Part shown: one piece after another, positions 1-8,134 of the stretch | How positions within the stretch are numbered: position 1 is the stretch's first letter | How the letters are laid out: each line of letters opens with the position of its first letter | From: CAZCAC01 sp964496575 | GTDB lineage: Bacteria > Planctomycetota > UBA1135 > GCA-002686595 | DNA length: 27,693 bases | Direction: 5' to 3' | NCBI GenBank assembly: GCA_964496575.1 | Contig: CAZCAC010000117.1 | Coordinates: 1 to 27,693 of the forward strand | Made by a program: the position numbers and the translations under genes | Notes under the pieces: model-generated | Databases searched by the model: none | Seen by the model: only the letters and a program-made list of their open reading frames with translations | Told to the model about the DNA's origin: nothing

Positions 1-45
1 TCCGCGTTGAAACACCGCGATCTCCTCCTCCCTCCGTGTCTCTCG

Positions 46-71
46 AACGAAAACAGGCACCCGAGGGTGCC
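46..71 (-). terminator. Intrinsic terminator after lexA
   Basis: Read on the minus strand, a 6-bp stem GGCACC/GGTGCC with a CTCG loop (positions 56-71) is followed by the U-rich run TGTTTTCGTT (46-55). It lies about 55 bases past the lexA stop in the right orientation. The stem is short but the tail is good. Confidence 0.6.
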
Positions 72-126
72 CGTCTTCATAGCAGTGGAGTGCGATTGAG
101 GGATAGCTCGATAGGTGTCCGTGCTC

Positions 127-738
127 TCAGACCTGGCGAACCACGCCGACGAGGACGCCGCGGATGGTGACGTCGTCGACGATGATCGGGTCCATGGCGC
201 TGTTGGCGGGCTGCAGGCGGTAGCGCTTGCCCTCCTTGTAGAAGCGCTTGAGGGTCGCCTCCTCGCCGTCGAGGATGGCGACGACCGTCTCGCCGTTGTG
301 GGGAGTGGTGCGCGGGTCGATCAGGGCGATGTCTCCGTCGCAGATCGCGTCCTCGATCATCGAGTCGCCGCGCACGCGCAGGGCGTAGACGCTCCCGCCT
401 CGAGGGACCAGGTCGGCGAGGTCGAGCTCCTCTGGGTGCTCGAGCGCCTCGATCGGAGAACCCGCGGCGATGTTGCCGAGGATCGGTACGACCGTGGCCG
501 TCGGCGGCTCCCCGTCCTCGACGACGCGCAAGCCGCGGGAGATGCCGCGGGCGGCGCGTTCGATGACCCCCTTGCGCTCCATCTCGGAGATGTGCCCGAA
601 GATGGTCACCTTGTTGACGCCGAGGTGCTGAGCGATCTCCTCGAGGGTGGGGCTGATCTCGTTCGCGGCGGTGTAGTCCCGCAGGTACTCGAGGATCTCT
701 TGCTGGCGACGGGTTAGAGGGACGCTGGCCATGGGCAT
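127..738 (-). CDS. lexA: LexA repressor, SOS regulator
   Basis: This 203-aa protein has the usual LexA length and both domains. The N-terminal winged helix-turn-helix spans about residues 7-70 (LTRRQQEILEYLRDY, then TLEEIAQHLGVNKVTIFGHI). The C-terminal S24 autoprotease domain shows the Ala92-Gly93 cleavage bond in IAAGSPI, the catalytic Ser126 in RGDSMIED and the catalytic Lys164 in ATLKRFY. LexA represses DNA-damage genes and cuts itself when RecA filaments form. The start at Met1 is chosen, but Met3 is also possible; neither has a Shine-Dalgarno motif. The gene probably shares a transcript with the small ORF at 818-904, and a LexA-box-like direct repeat lies at 1117-1131. The identification is firm; the start is less so. 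Confidence 0.96.
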   Translation of the reverse strand: MPMASVPLTRRQQEILEYLRDYTAANEISPTLEEIAQHLGVNKVTIFGHISEMERKGVIERAARGISRGLRVVEDGEPPTATVVPILGNIAAGSPIEALEHPEELDLADLVPRGGSVYALRVRGDSMIEDAICDGDIALIDPRTTPHNGETVVAILDGEEATLKRFYKEGKRYRLQPANSAMDPIIVDDVTIRGVLVGVVRQV

Positions 739-817
739 GGGCGAGGGGCAGGGGGAGGGTGGTTCGGGAGGCTGCGATCCACCGGAGAGCGGGTCGGTGG
801 GCGCGGGCCCGAGGTGG

Positions 818-904
818 CTACACGAAGAAGGTACAGCCGATCAGGAAGGCAAAGAACAGGATGGCGGGGCCATCTCTGCGGGCGGTTCGGATGATGCGGG
901 CCAT
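818..904 (-). CDS. Putative 28-aa single-span membrane peptide upstream of lexA
   Basis: This short ORF encodes a peptide with a basic head (MARIIRTARRDG) and a 15-16 residue hydrophobic end (AILFFAFLIG, then CTFFV, stop TAG). That pattern predicts one membrane span with the N-terminus inside. Most codons end in G or C with preferred choices (ATC, TTC, CTG, GCC), as in neighbouring genes. It ends 79 bases before lexA on the same strand, downstream of the LexA-box-like promoter. No Shine-Dalgarno motif is visible. I recognise no family. The size, single span and SOS context resemble SidA of Caulobacter, a 29-aa SOS-induced division inhibitor, but this is analogy only. It could be a chance ORF. 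Confidence 0.45.
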   Translation of the reverse strand: MARIIRTARRDGPAILFFAFLIGCTFFV

Positions 905-986
905 GGTGCTGCGGGGAGCGAGTTGAGGTGGGTCGGAGGCGGGCGAGCCGTCCGACGTGACGGGGACTCGGATCGGTTGGAGTGAA

Positions 987-1018
987 CTCGGAGGCCCGGG
1001 AGGCCCCGGGCTTCCGAG
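987..1018. other. Strong hairpin in the lexA leader
   Basis: The arms CTCGGAGGCCCGGG (987-1000) and CCCGGGCTTCCGAG (1005-1018) pair over 14 positions with one G-U type mismatch and a 4-base loop. There is no U-tract on either strand, so it is not a standard terminator. It falls between the candidate lexA promoter and the small ORF, so it would fold in the 5' leader. Confidence 0.55.
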
Positions 1019-1094
1019 CTCGGGATGTCATGGTTGACTTCGGTTCACAGCCCCTGGTCGGTTGTGGCGCCGGCGGTGGGGCTAACAGATGCCT

Positions 1095-1131
1095 AATCTA
1101 TCGGCCCGCGGCACCCGAACAAGACCCGAAC
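1095..1131 (-). promoter_or_regulatory. Candidate lexA promoter with GTTC-N7-GTTC operator
   Basis: The plus strand carries GAAC (1117-1120), seven bases, then GAAC (1128-1131). On the minus strand this is GTTC-N7-GTTC, the exact form of the alphaproteobacterial LexA box. One half-site overlaps a -35-like TTGTTC (1122-1117), which lies 16 bases before a -10-like TAGATT (1100-1095) reading toward lexA. A repressor bound here would cover the promoter, as expected for autoregulation. Whether this LexA reads this box is inference. Confidence 0.5.
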
Positions 1132-1288
1132 TTCGAGAAATGAACGGGGGATCCTCAATCGCGGGACCGGGCGCCCGGGTCGGGGCGACGCGGCCGTCCT
1201 GGAGGATCCGGGGAGGCGGGAACGGCCGCGAGGCCCGGTCGCGACCCCGGGAAACGGCAGATGCGGGCGATCGAGGGGCGCCGGACAC

Positions 1289-1351
1289 TAGAATGCGGGC
1301 CCCGTGGCGCGGGCCGACGCCCGCAAGCCGAGCGGTCGATCGACCGCTCGG
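1289..1351 (+). promoter_or_regulatory. nadB upstream region: -10-like hexamer, hairpin and 24-nt palindrome
   Basis: A -10-like TAGAAT at 1289-1294 lacks a good -35. It is followed by a small hairpin GCGGGC-CGAC-GCCCGC (1309-1324) and then a perfect 24-base palindrome at 1328-1351 with half-site CCGAGCGGTCGA. The palindrome ends 97 bases before the nadB start. It could be a repressor operator or a leader hairpin. The rest of the 543-base divergent gap between the small ORF and nadB holds no convincing gene. Confidence 0.4.
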
Positions 1352-1448
1352 ATCACCAGTCTCGAGAGCTTCGATGGCCTCCCAGCGTGCCTTCTGCGCG
1401 CAGGGCGCAGGAACCGACCACGAGTAGATCAGGCACACCCCCGCAAGT

Positions 1449-3158
1449 ATGGACCCCCACCTGGACCTGGAGCTCGGCTTCGATCGCTTCCTGACCACCT
1501 TCGACTCCCGTCAGGTTCCGGCCTACCGCTTCGACCTGGTCGTCGTCGGGGGAGGGATCGGCGGGAGCCTCGCCGCGCTCGCCGCGGCGCGACAGGGGCT
1601 GTCGGTCGCCGTCCTCACCAAGGCCGGGCTGCGCGAGGGGAACACCCGCTACGCCCGGGGCGGGATGGCCGCCGTGCTCTCGGAGGAGGATTCCTTCAGC
1701 TCGCACGTCGCCGACACTCTCCGGGTGGGGTGCGGGCTCTGCGAACGCCCCGTGGTGGAGGCGGTGGTCCGCGGCGCCCCGAAAGGGGTCGACTGGCTGC
1801 TCGAGCTGGGCACCGAGTTCGACCGGACTCCCGAGGGGGAGTGGATTCGCTCCCGCGAGGGCGGGCACTCCTTCGCTCGGGTGATTCACGCCCAGGGCGA
1901 CGCGACCGGGGTGGAGATCCAGCGGGCCCTCTCCGATGGCTTGCGGGTCACCGATCGGATCACCACCTTCGCCGAGGTCTTCGCCATCGACCTCCTTTCC
2001 CACGACGATGGCGCGGTCGCGGGGGTCCTGGCCCGTACCGGCCGGGGGGAGCTGGTCGCCTTCGAGGCGCGGAACGTGCTCCTCGCCACCGGCGGCGCCG
2101 GGCAGATCTACCGCGAGACGACGAACCCCTCGGTGGCCACCGGGGACGGGGTGGCGATGGCCTTCCGGGCCGGAGCGGTGCTGCGCGATCTCGAGTTCAT
2201 CCAGTTCCACCCCACCTGCCTCTACATCGCCGGAGCGGCGCGGGTCCTGATCTCCGAGATCGTGCGCGGCGCCGGAGGGTGGCTCGTCGATCGCGACGGG
2301 GTCCGCTTCATGCCCGACAACCACCCCGACGCGGAGCTGGCACCGCGGGACGTGGTCAGCCGATCGGTCTTCCGGAGGATGGTGGAGACCGAGGACACCA
2401 GCGTGTACCTCGACCTCAGCCACGTCGAAGGGGACCCGCACGCGCTCTTCCCCGGGATCAGTCGGACCTGTCGCGTCTTCGGGATGGACATCGCGACCGA
2501 CCCGATCCCGGTGCGCCCGGGTGCTCACTACCTGGTGGGTGGGATCGAGGTCGACCTCGAGGGGCGGAGCAGCCTGCCCGGCCTGTGGGCGGTCGGCGAG
2601 TGCGCCTCGACCGGGCTGCACGGCGCCAACCGGATGGGCTCGAACTCGCTGCTCGAGGGGCTGGTGATGGGGATGCGCGCCGGGCGCTCGATCGCCGGCG
2701 AGGTGGGTCTCCCGCGACCGTGCGGCGACTTCCGGGGGGGAGCCCGCAAGCACCGGTACGCCGGAGATCCCGCCCTCGACGTCAGCATCGAGGACCTCAC
2801 CTACTCGCTGAAGTCGATGATGTGGCGGCAGATGGGTGTCGTGCGCGACCGCGACGGGATGCAGGAGGCCGCGGACAAGATCGGCTTCTGGGCGCGCGTG
2901 GTGCGGGACCTGGCGGAGCCGGGCCTCTCGAGCTGGGTGCTGGTGAACATGCTCACCGTCTCCCACCTGGCGACCCTCGCGGCGCTGGCGCGCGACGAAT
3001 CGCGGGGCGTGCACTACCGTTCCGATTTCCCCGAGCCTTCGAGCGATGCCCCGGTACACTCGGTCATCACCCCACGGGTCGATCAGAACCGGATCGAGGC
3101 CGGTGACCTGGCGCACGATCCCGTGAGCGGGGGGGCGCAGTCTTCCCCCACTTCATGA
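1449..3158 (+). CDS. nadB: L-aspartate oxidase (NadB), NAD biosynthesis
   Basis: NadB oxidises L-aspartate to iminoaspartate with FAD, the first step of de novo NAD synthesis; NadA uses the product. The 569-aa protein has the FAD Rossmann motif VVVGGGIGG at about residues 31-39, then TRYARGGMAAVL, LLATGGAGQIY, the FHPTCLY motif, HYLVGGIEVD, and the C-terminal FAD signature GECASTGLHGANRMGSNSLLEG. About 25 residues precede the Rossmann fold (including RFLTTFDSRQVPAYRFD), a style I associate with planctomycete NadB proteins. No nadA or nadC is in the window. There is no clear Shine-Dalgarno motif. The stop overlaps the hflX start (ATGA), so the two are probably translated together. Confidence 0.93.
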   Translation: MDPHLDLELGFDRFLTTFDSRQVPAYRFDLVVVGGGIGGSLAALAAARQGLSVAVLTKAGLREGNTRYARGGMAAVLSEEDSFSSHVADTLRVGCGLCERPVVEAVVRGAPKGVDWLLELGTEFDRTPEGEWIRSREGGHSFARVIHAQGDATGVEIQRALSDGLRVTDRITTFAEVFAIDLLSHDDGAVAGVLARTGRGELVAFEARNVLLATGGAGQIYRETTNPSVATGDGVAMAFRAGAVLRDLEFIQFHPTCLYIAGAARVLISEIVRGAGGWLVDRDGVRFMPDNHPDAELAPRDVVSRSVFRRMVETEDTSVYLDLSHVEGDPHALFPGISRTCRVFGMDIATDPIPVRPGAHYLVGGIEVDLEGRSSLPGLWAVGECASTGLHGANRMGSNSLLEGLVMGMRAGRSIAGEVGLPRPCGDFRGGARKHRYAGDPALDVSIEDLTYSLKSMMWRQMGVVRDRDGMQEAADKIGFWARVVRDLAEPGLSSWVLVNMLTVSHLATLAALARDESRGVHYRSDFPEPSSDAPVHSVITPRVDQNRIEAGDLAHDPVSGGAQSSPTS

Positions 3159-4486
3159 GCCGAACACCGCACTCAACCAGAGCTCCCCGCGACCGGATCC
3201 TGACCTGCGGGGTGCTGCTCGGCGGTCAGGAGGCGGAGCACGGCGGCGAGCTGTCGGAGATCCGCGGCCTGGTTCACGCGGCGGGGGGAGAGGTGATCGG
3301 GGAGCCGATCATCCAGAAGCGCGATCGGCCCCACCCGGCGACCCTGATGGGCAAGGGCAAGGTGGGGGAGGTGAAGGACGAGATCCGCGCCCACCGTCCC
3401 GACGCGGTGGCGGTCGACAACGACCTGACTCCGGCCCAGGGGAGGAACCTGGAGAAGGCCTGGGGGTGCCGGGTGATCGACCGCTCCGAGCTGATCCTCG
3501 ACATCTTCTCGCGTCGCGCGCAGACGCGGCAGGCGCGGCTGCAGGTCGAGCTGGCGCAGAACGAGTACATCTTCCCGCGCCTGCGCCGGATGTGGACGCA
3601 CCTGGAGCGGACCGAGGGCGCGATCGGTGCGAGGGGACCGGGCGAGACCCAGCTCGAGACCGACCGGCGCCTCCTGCGCAAGCGGATCACCGACCTGAAG
3701 CGGGAGCTGAAGGGGATCGAGGCGCGCAAGCTGCGCGAGGTGGTCTCGCGCGCCGAGCAGTTCACCATCGGGCTGGTCGGCTACACCAATGCCGGCAAGT
3801 CGACGCTCCTGAACAAGCTGACCGGCTCGGACGAGCTGGTGGCGGACATGCTCTTCGCCACGCTCGACACCCGCACCCGGATCTGGCCCCTCTCCGACGG
3901 CCGGCGGGTGTTGCTCTCCGACACCGTCGGCTTCCTGCGTCGCCTGCCGCACCACCTGGTCGCCTCCTTCCACGCCACGCTGGAGGAGACGCTGAACGCG
4001 GACCTCCTCCTGCACGTCGTCGACGCGGCGCACCCCGACGCTGCGGAACAGATGCTGGCGGTCGACCGGGTTCTCGAGGGACTCTCGTTCACCACCCGCG
4101 CCGGGATCCTGGCCTTCAACAAGATCGACCAGGTGGTCGACGCGATCGACCTGCAGTTCCTGGTCCAGGATCGGGCCGAGCGGACCGTCTACGTCTCCGC
4201 GCAGACCGGCGAGGGGCTCGACCGTCTCGACGCCCTGGTTCGCGAGATCCTCGACGCGCGCTCCGCGCTGCTGCGCATCCTCCTCCCCCTGGCCGACGGC
4301 CGCCTCGCCGCCCAGGTTCGCTGCAGCGGGGTGGTGCTGGAGGAGAAGGTGCTCGACGACCGCGAGTTGATCCTGCGCGTCCGGATGGACGAGGGCTCGC
4401 TCGGCAACCTGGTGCGCGCCTCGGAGGGCTCATTGCGCTACGAGGTGCTGGAGCCGCCGAAGGAGCCGATGTTGCACGAAGGGTGA
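3155..4486 (+). CDS. hflX: Ribosome-associated GTPase HflX
   Basis: HflX is a GTPase that binds the 50S subunit and splits stalled or stressed ribosomes. The 443-aa protein has the N-terminal HflX domain (about 10-190), with the diagnostic GARGPGETQLETDRR near residue 159 and a coiled linker. The G domain follows: G1 VGYTNAGKST near 208, G3 DTVGF near 256, G4 NKID near 322. A short C-terminal domain ends in YEVLEPPKEP. It overlaps nadB by four bases, so it is likely cotranscribed with it. It converges on the LysM gene, with 13 bases between the stops and no terminator between them. Confidence 0.95.
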   Translation: MSRTPHSTRAPRDRILTCGVLLGGQEAEHGGELSEIRGLVHAAGGEVIGEPIIQKRDRPHPATLMGKGKVGEVKDEIRAHRPDAVAVDNDLTPAQGRNLEKAWGCRVIDRSELILDIFSRRAQTRQARLQVELAQNEYIFPRLRRMWTHLERTEGAIGARGPGETQLETDRRLLRKRITDLKRELKGIEARKLREVVSRAEQFTIGLVGYTNAGKSTLLNKLTGSDELVADMLFATLDTRTRIWPLSDGRRVLLSDTVGFLRRLPHHLVASFHATLEETLNADLLLHVVDAAHPDAAEQMLAVDRVLEGLSFTTRAGILAFNKIDQVVDAIDLQFLVQDRAERTVYVSAQTGEGLDRLDALVREILDARSALLRILLPLADGRLAAQVRCSGVVLEEKVLDDRELILRVRMDEGSLGNLVRASEGSLRYEVLEPPKEPMLHEG

Positions 4487-4499
4487 GTCCGGTGAAGCG

Positions 4500-4991
4500 C
4501 TACTCCTCCTCCCCGAACAGCACTTCCCAGGCCGGCAGGTGCAGCACCTGGTTCTCCTTCAACTCGTCGGGGCTCGCCATGCCGTTGTACTCCGCCACCC
4601 GCTGGGGGATGGGTGGCCGCCCCGTCCCGTAGAAGTCCTCGCAGATCTTCGAGAGGACGCGGCCCCGGGGCACCGTGTACACGAAGTCCGCTGGCCGGTA
4701 ACCCGGCGGCGGGCCCTCGGGAGGGCCGGGGCCCGGGTCGCCCCCGGGGGGCACCGGAGGCTCGGCAGCCTCCTCCGGCTCCGGGTACCACAGCTCGATC
4801 TGGACCGGCTCGGCCCCGCTCGGCTCACCGATGGTGATCCGCGCCCAGCCCTGCTCACGCTCCTCGAGCGTGGCCGGCGTGGCGCGCAGCTCCTGCCGCT
4901 CGGCGTGCACCCCCTTCCGCCAGCGGATCTGCACCAGCCCCGCGAGCGCGAAGAGGCAGAGGAGCAGAAGCCACCAGAGGAGGGTTCGCAA
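4500..4991 (-). CDS. Membrane-anchored LysM-domain protein
   Basis: The 163-aa protein has an N-terminal hydrophobic anchor (residues 3-21, LLWWLLLLCLFALAGLV), a Pro/Glu-rich linker (about 70-97), and one C-terminal LysM domain (about 103-155: YTVPRGRVLSKICEDFYG, then RVAEYNGM and NQVLHLP). LysM domains bind peptidoglycan or chitin, so it probably sits in the inner membrane and contacts cell wall. The start is TTG at 4991-4989, six bases after the secDF stop; no in-frame ATG fits, and this start keeps the whole anchor. It is in the same frame as secDF, separated from it by one TGA and two codons, so it is likely expressed with secDF. The partner is unknown. Confidence 0.78.
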   Translation of the reverse strand: MRTLLWWLLLLCLFALAGLVQIRWRKGVHAERQELRATPATLEEREQGWARITIGEPSGAEPVQIELWYPEPEEAAEPPVPPGGDPGPGPPEGPPPGYRPADFVYTVPRGRVLSKICEDFYGTGRPPIPQRVAEYNGMASPDELKENQVLHLPAWEVLFGEEE

Positions 4992-4997
4992 TGGAAT

Positions 4998-7943
4998 TCA
5001 GGAAGAGTGTGCGGCGGCGGCCGCGGCGCGCTTGTCTCGCCACGTCTCGAAGAAGAGGAGCGCGGGGCTGGCGACGAAGATCGAGGAGTAGGTCCCGACG
5101 ATGACCCCGAAGCAGAGGGCGAAGCCGAAGCCCTCCAGCACCGAGCCGACGCCGTAGTTGAAGACGAACAAGGTCACCACGGCCACCAGGGTGGTCATCG
5201 AGGTGAGCAGCGTCCGGGAGAGGGTCTGGTTGATCGAGGTGTCCAGGATCTCGTCCAGCCCCATCTTCAGCCTCGGGCGGTTCTCGCGGATCCGGTCGAA
5301 CACGACGATCGTGTCGTTCAGTGAGTAGCCGATGATGGTCAGGAACGCGGCGATCATCGGCAGCGTGATCTCCGCCTCGATGATGCCCAGGACGTTGGCC
5401 ACCGCCAGCGCGCCGACGGTCATCAGGACGTCGTGGACCAGCGCCGCCACTGCCGCGAAGCCGTAGCTGTACTCGGCGAAGCGCACGCGGATGTACATCA
5501 CGATGGCGAACAGACTGATCAGGATCGCCAGGATCGCGCTGTCGCGCAGCTCGCCGACCACCTGGGCGCCGACGATCTGCGCGCCCGGCAACGGGGTGGA
5601 CGGGCGGTAATTGTTGCCGTTGGAGTCCTTCTTGCTGGTGAACAGGTTGGCGATGGCCGGCCCCAGGAGCTCCTCGTTGGATTCCGCCGATTGGCTGGCC
5701 GTGAAGTCGTAGACCCCGAGGAAGTCCTCGACGGGATTCACGGTCACCTCGCCGTAGCCGTTCTCGACGAGCAGTGTCTGGATGTCCTCGGGGGGGTGGG
5801 GCTCGTCGAAGTAGACTCGTCCGGCCGCGCCCGCACCGTCGAGGCGGGCGTCGACGGGACCCTTCTGCAGGAGGTCCGCGAGTGCATCGCGGATGTCGTC
5901 CTCACCGCCCTTCTCCGTTCCCGCCTCCTGCTCCACGGTCACGTCGACCATCGCCTTGTAGGTGATGCGGAAGGCGCGATACCCGTCGTCGGCGTTCCCC
6001 GAGGAGCGCAGGGCGACGACGTCGGAACTGCCCATGTCGCCCTCGATGCCGCCGATCCGCTCCCGGATCGTATCGACCTGCTGGGGCTCCTCGGTCTGAG
6101 CGGTCACCGTCAGGCCACCGACGAAGTCGATCGACATCGTCTGCGACTCGGGCAGGTAGAGGAAGAGTCCGACGCCCCCGAAGATCAAGAGACACGAGAC
6201 GGCGAGCGCCGCCTTGGCCTTACTCATGAAGGGGATGTGCGTCTCCCCGATCACCTGGGCCATCGAGAGCTTCTCGGTACCGCGCGCCAGCGTGAGGTGC
6301 ACCATCACCCGCGTGATCACCAGGGCGGCGAACACGGCGGTGACGATGCCGATCATCAGGGTGATGGCGAAGCCCCGCACGGGGCCGGTACCGACGTAGT
6401 AGAGGATCGCGGCGGTGATGAACGTCGTGACGTTGGCGTCGATGATGGTGACCAGCGCCCGGTTGAAGCCGTTCTCGCACGCCTGGGGCAGCTTTCGGCC
6501 TCGTCTCAGCTCCTCGCGGATCCTCTCGTAGATCAGGATGTTCGCGTCCACCGCCATACCGACGGTGAGGATGATCCCCGCGACGCCCGGCAGGGTGAGC
6601 GTGGCGCGCAGGAAGGCCATGCCGCCCATCAGCATCACCAGCGAGCAGAAGAGGCTCACCGCGGCGAACATCCCCAGCTTGCGGTAGTAGCCCATCACGA
6701 AGAGGAGCACCAGCGACAGGCCGACGAGCATGCTGTAGAAGCCGCGCTTGACGAACTCGTCACCGAGCTTGGCGCCGACGCGCTCCGACTGCTCGAGCTC
6801 CGGCTTCACGATCAGCGAACCGGAGCGCAGCACCCGGACCATCTCATCCACCTCGGGTGGGGTGAACTGCCCCTCGATGATGAAGTCCGCGCCCAGGGTC
6901 GTGCGGATGTTGGCCAGGCTGACGATCACGTCGTTGAGCACGATCGCGAGCCCGCGGTCGATGTTGTCGCCGGTGAAGTCGGAGAAGTAGAACTCCTTCG
7001 CGGTGTTCAGGTGCAGCGCGACGGCGGGGTAGCCCATCCGGTCCGTCGTCGGGTTGACGCCGTCGAGGTCGTCCCCGGTGAAGGTCCACTCGGGCTTCTG
7101 CTTCCACAGCGGTTTGATCCCGACGTCCACCCGGTTGCCCGCCTTGTCGGCCTCCACGTGGTTGAAGAAGCGCAGGTTGGCGAGCTCGCCCGTCTGCGCG
7201 GCGAGCTGCTTGTTGTAGACGGTCCAGTCGGCGTCGGGGTTCTCCTCCCTCCAGGTGTTGGCCTTGGACACCTCGGTGGTCTGGTCGGTCCCGAAGGGGG
7301 GGAAGTCACCCGCTTCGGCGGCGATGTAGAACATCATCGAGCCGGGGTTCTCGATCAGCGACTGGATCGGGTCTTCCCCCTTCAGCTCGACCAGCGTGTT
7401 CGCCTCGTGCGAGGCGGCCGTGGTGCCGCCGATGCCGCGCCGGACCTCCATCAGGAGGTTGCCCTTGCGCTCCTCGTAGCCCATGCGCTCGGAGTCGATC
7501 AAGAGCTGTCCGCCGGTGACCGGGAAGAGGTCCAGCATCTCCGGCGGCGCGTCGATCGTCAGCGCCGATTGCAGCGCGTCGATCTCCTTGGTGAGGCTGC
7601 CGTGCGCCTGCGCCCCCTCGACGCTGGCCGTGCTGGGGATCTCGATGACGAAGCGGTTGCTCCCCTGCGCGGCGAACCCCGCCTCCTTCACTCCGGTGGG
7701 GTCGACCCGCTCGCGCAGGATCCGGATCGTCTCCTTGAGCAGGCCTTCCTTGTCGTCGTACTGCTGCTGGGTGATGTCGCCGCGGGCCAGCGCCTCGTCC
7801 CAGTCGATCTTGTAGACCAGCCGGGTGCCGCCCTGCAGGTCCAGGCCGAGTCGGAAGGGCTCCTCCGGCAGCACCATCGACAGCACCGAGATCAGCAGCA
7901 GGATGACGATCAGAATGACCTTGCGACCGAGGTTCTCAACCAT
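4998..7943 (-). CDS. secDF: Fused SecD-SecF protein translocase subunit
   Basis: SecD and SecF use the proton motive force to help pull proteins through SecYEG. Here both are in one 981-aa polypeptide. The SecD half begins with a membrane span (about 8-25) and RLGLDLQGGTRLVY, has a large periplasmic part, and reaches the TM motif GMAVDANILIYERIREE near residue 466. The SecF half starts near 570 (SIDFVGGLTV) and carries GYSLNDTIVVFDRIREN near 870. Each half has the expected block of several spans. Separate genes are the commoner state; fusions occur in several phyla, including Planctomycetota and some Firmicutes. No yajC is adjacent. It lies 191 bases downstream of rplS. Confidence 0.96.
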   Translation of the reverse strand: MVENLGRKVILIVILLLISVLSMVLPEEPFRLGLDLQGGTRLVYKIDWDEALARGDITQQQYDDKEGLLKETIRILRERVDPTGVKEAGFAAQGSNRFVIEIPSTASVEGAQAHGSLTKEIDALQSALTIDAPPEMLDLFPVTGGQLLIDSERMGYEERKGNLLMEVRRGIGGTTAASHEANTLVELKGEDPIQSLIENPGSMMFYIAAEAGDFPPFGTDQTTEVSKANTWREENPDADWTVYNKQLAAQTGELANLRFFNHVEADKAGNRVDVGIKPLWKQKPEWTFTGDDLDGVNPTTDRMGYPAVALHLNTAKEFYFSDFTGDNIDRGLAIVLNDVIVSLANIRTTLGADFIIEGQFTPPEVDEMVRVLRSGSLIVKPELEQSERVGAKLGDEFVKRGFYSMLVGLSLVLLFVMGYYRKLGMFAAVSLFCSLVMLMGGMAFLRATLTLPGVAGIILTVGMAVDANILIYERIREELRRGRKLPQACENGFNRALVTIIDANVTTFITAAILYYVGTGPVRGFAITLMIGIVTAVFAALVITRVMVHLTLARGTEKLSMAQVIGETHIPFMSKAKAALAVSCLLIFGGVGLFLYLPESQTMSIDFVGGLTVTAQTEEPQQVDTIRERIGGIEGDMGSSDVVALRSSGNADDGYRAFRITYKAMVDVTVEQEAGTEKGGEDDIRDALADLLQKGPVDARLDGAGAAGRVYFDEPHPPEDIQTLLVENGYGEVTVNPVEDFLGVYDFTASQSAESNEELLGPAIANLFTSKKDSNGNNYRPSTPLPGAQIVGAQVVGELRDSAILAILISLFAIVMYIRVRFAEYSYGFAAVAALVHDVLMTVGALAVANVLGIIEAEITLPMIAAFLTIIGYSLNDTIVVFDRIRENRPRLKMGLDEILDTSINQTLSRTLLTSMTTLVAVVTLFVFNYGVGSVLEGFGFALCFGVIVGTYSSIFVASPALLFFETWRDKRAAAAAAHSS

Positions 7944-8055
7944 TGGACAGTAGGGGCACGGCGCGGCGGCCGGCTAGCGAGAGGCGGACTTGGGGAAGCG
8001 ACGAGGCCGGGTCGCCGCCGATCGGCGCACGACTCCGGCCTGATGGAGAGCGATC

Positions 8056-8090
8056 GGATTCCCGGACGCCGGGTTCGCGGCTTGGAATCC
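8056..8090. other. Inverted repeat between rplS and secDF
   Basis: GGATTCC (8056-8062) and GGAATCC (8084-8090) are inverted copies around a 21-base loop, which itself contains CCCGG-ACG-CCGGG (8061-8073). The arms of the two options compete. No U-tract follows, so a terminator is doubtful. The rest of this 191-base gap shows no recognisable signal. Confidence 0.3.
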
Positions 8091-8134
8091 CATGGTGGTC
8101 GTTGGAGAGGGGCGGTGCGAGGGAATAGTGGGGA

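Noticed and set aside
714..1031. 105-codon frame upstream of lexA on the minus strand
   Set aside because: Pro/Arg/His-rich shadow translation that overlaps both the lexA start and the hydrophobic small ORF in another frame.
1353..3116. Long open frame antisense to nadB
   Set aside because: High GC removes stops in shadow frames. The translation has no recognisable domain and the sense strand is a complete NadB.
7974..8093. 39-aa basic ORF between rplS and secDF
   Set aside because: It has no hydrophobic segment or motif, no ribosome site, and is not YajC. Chance is the simpler explanation.
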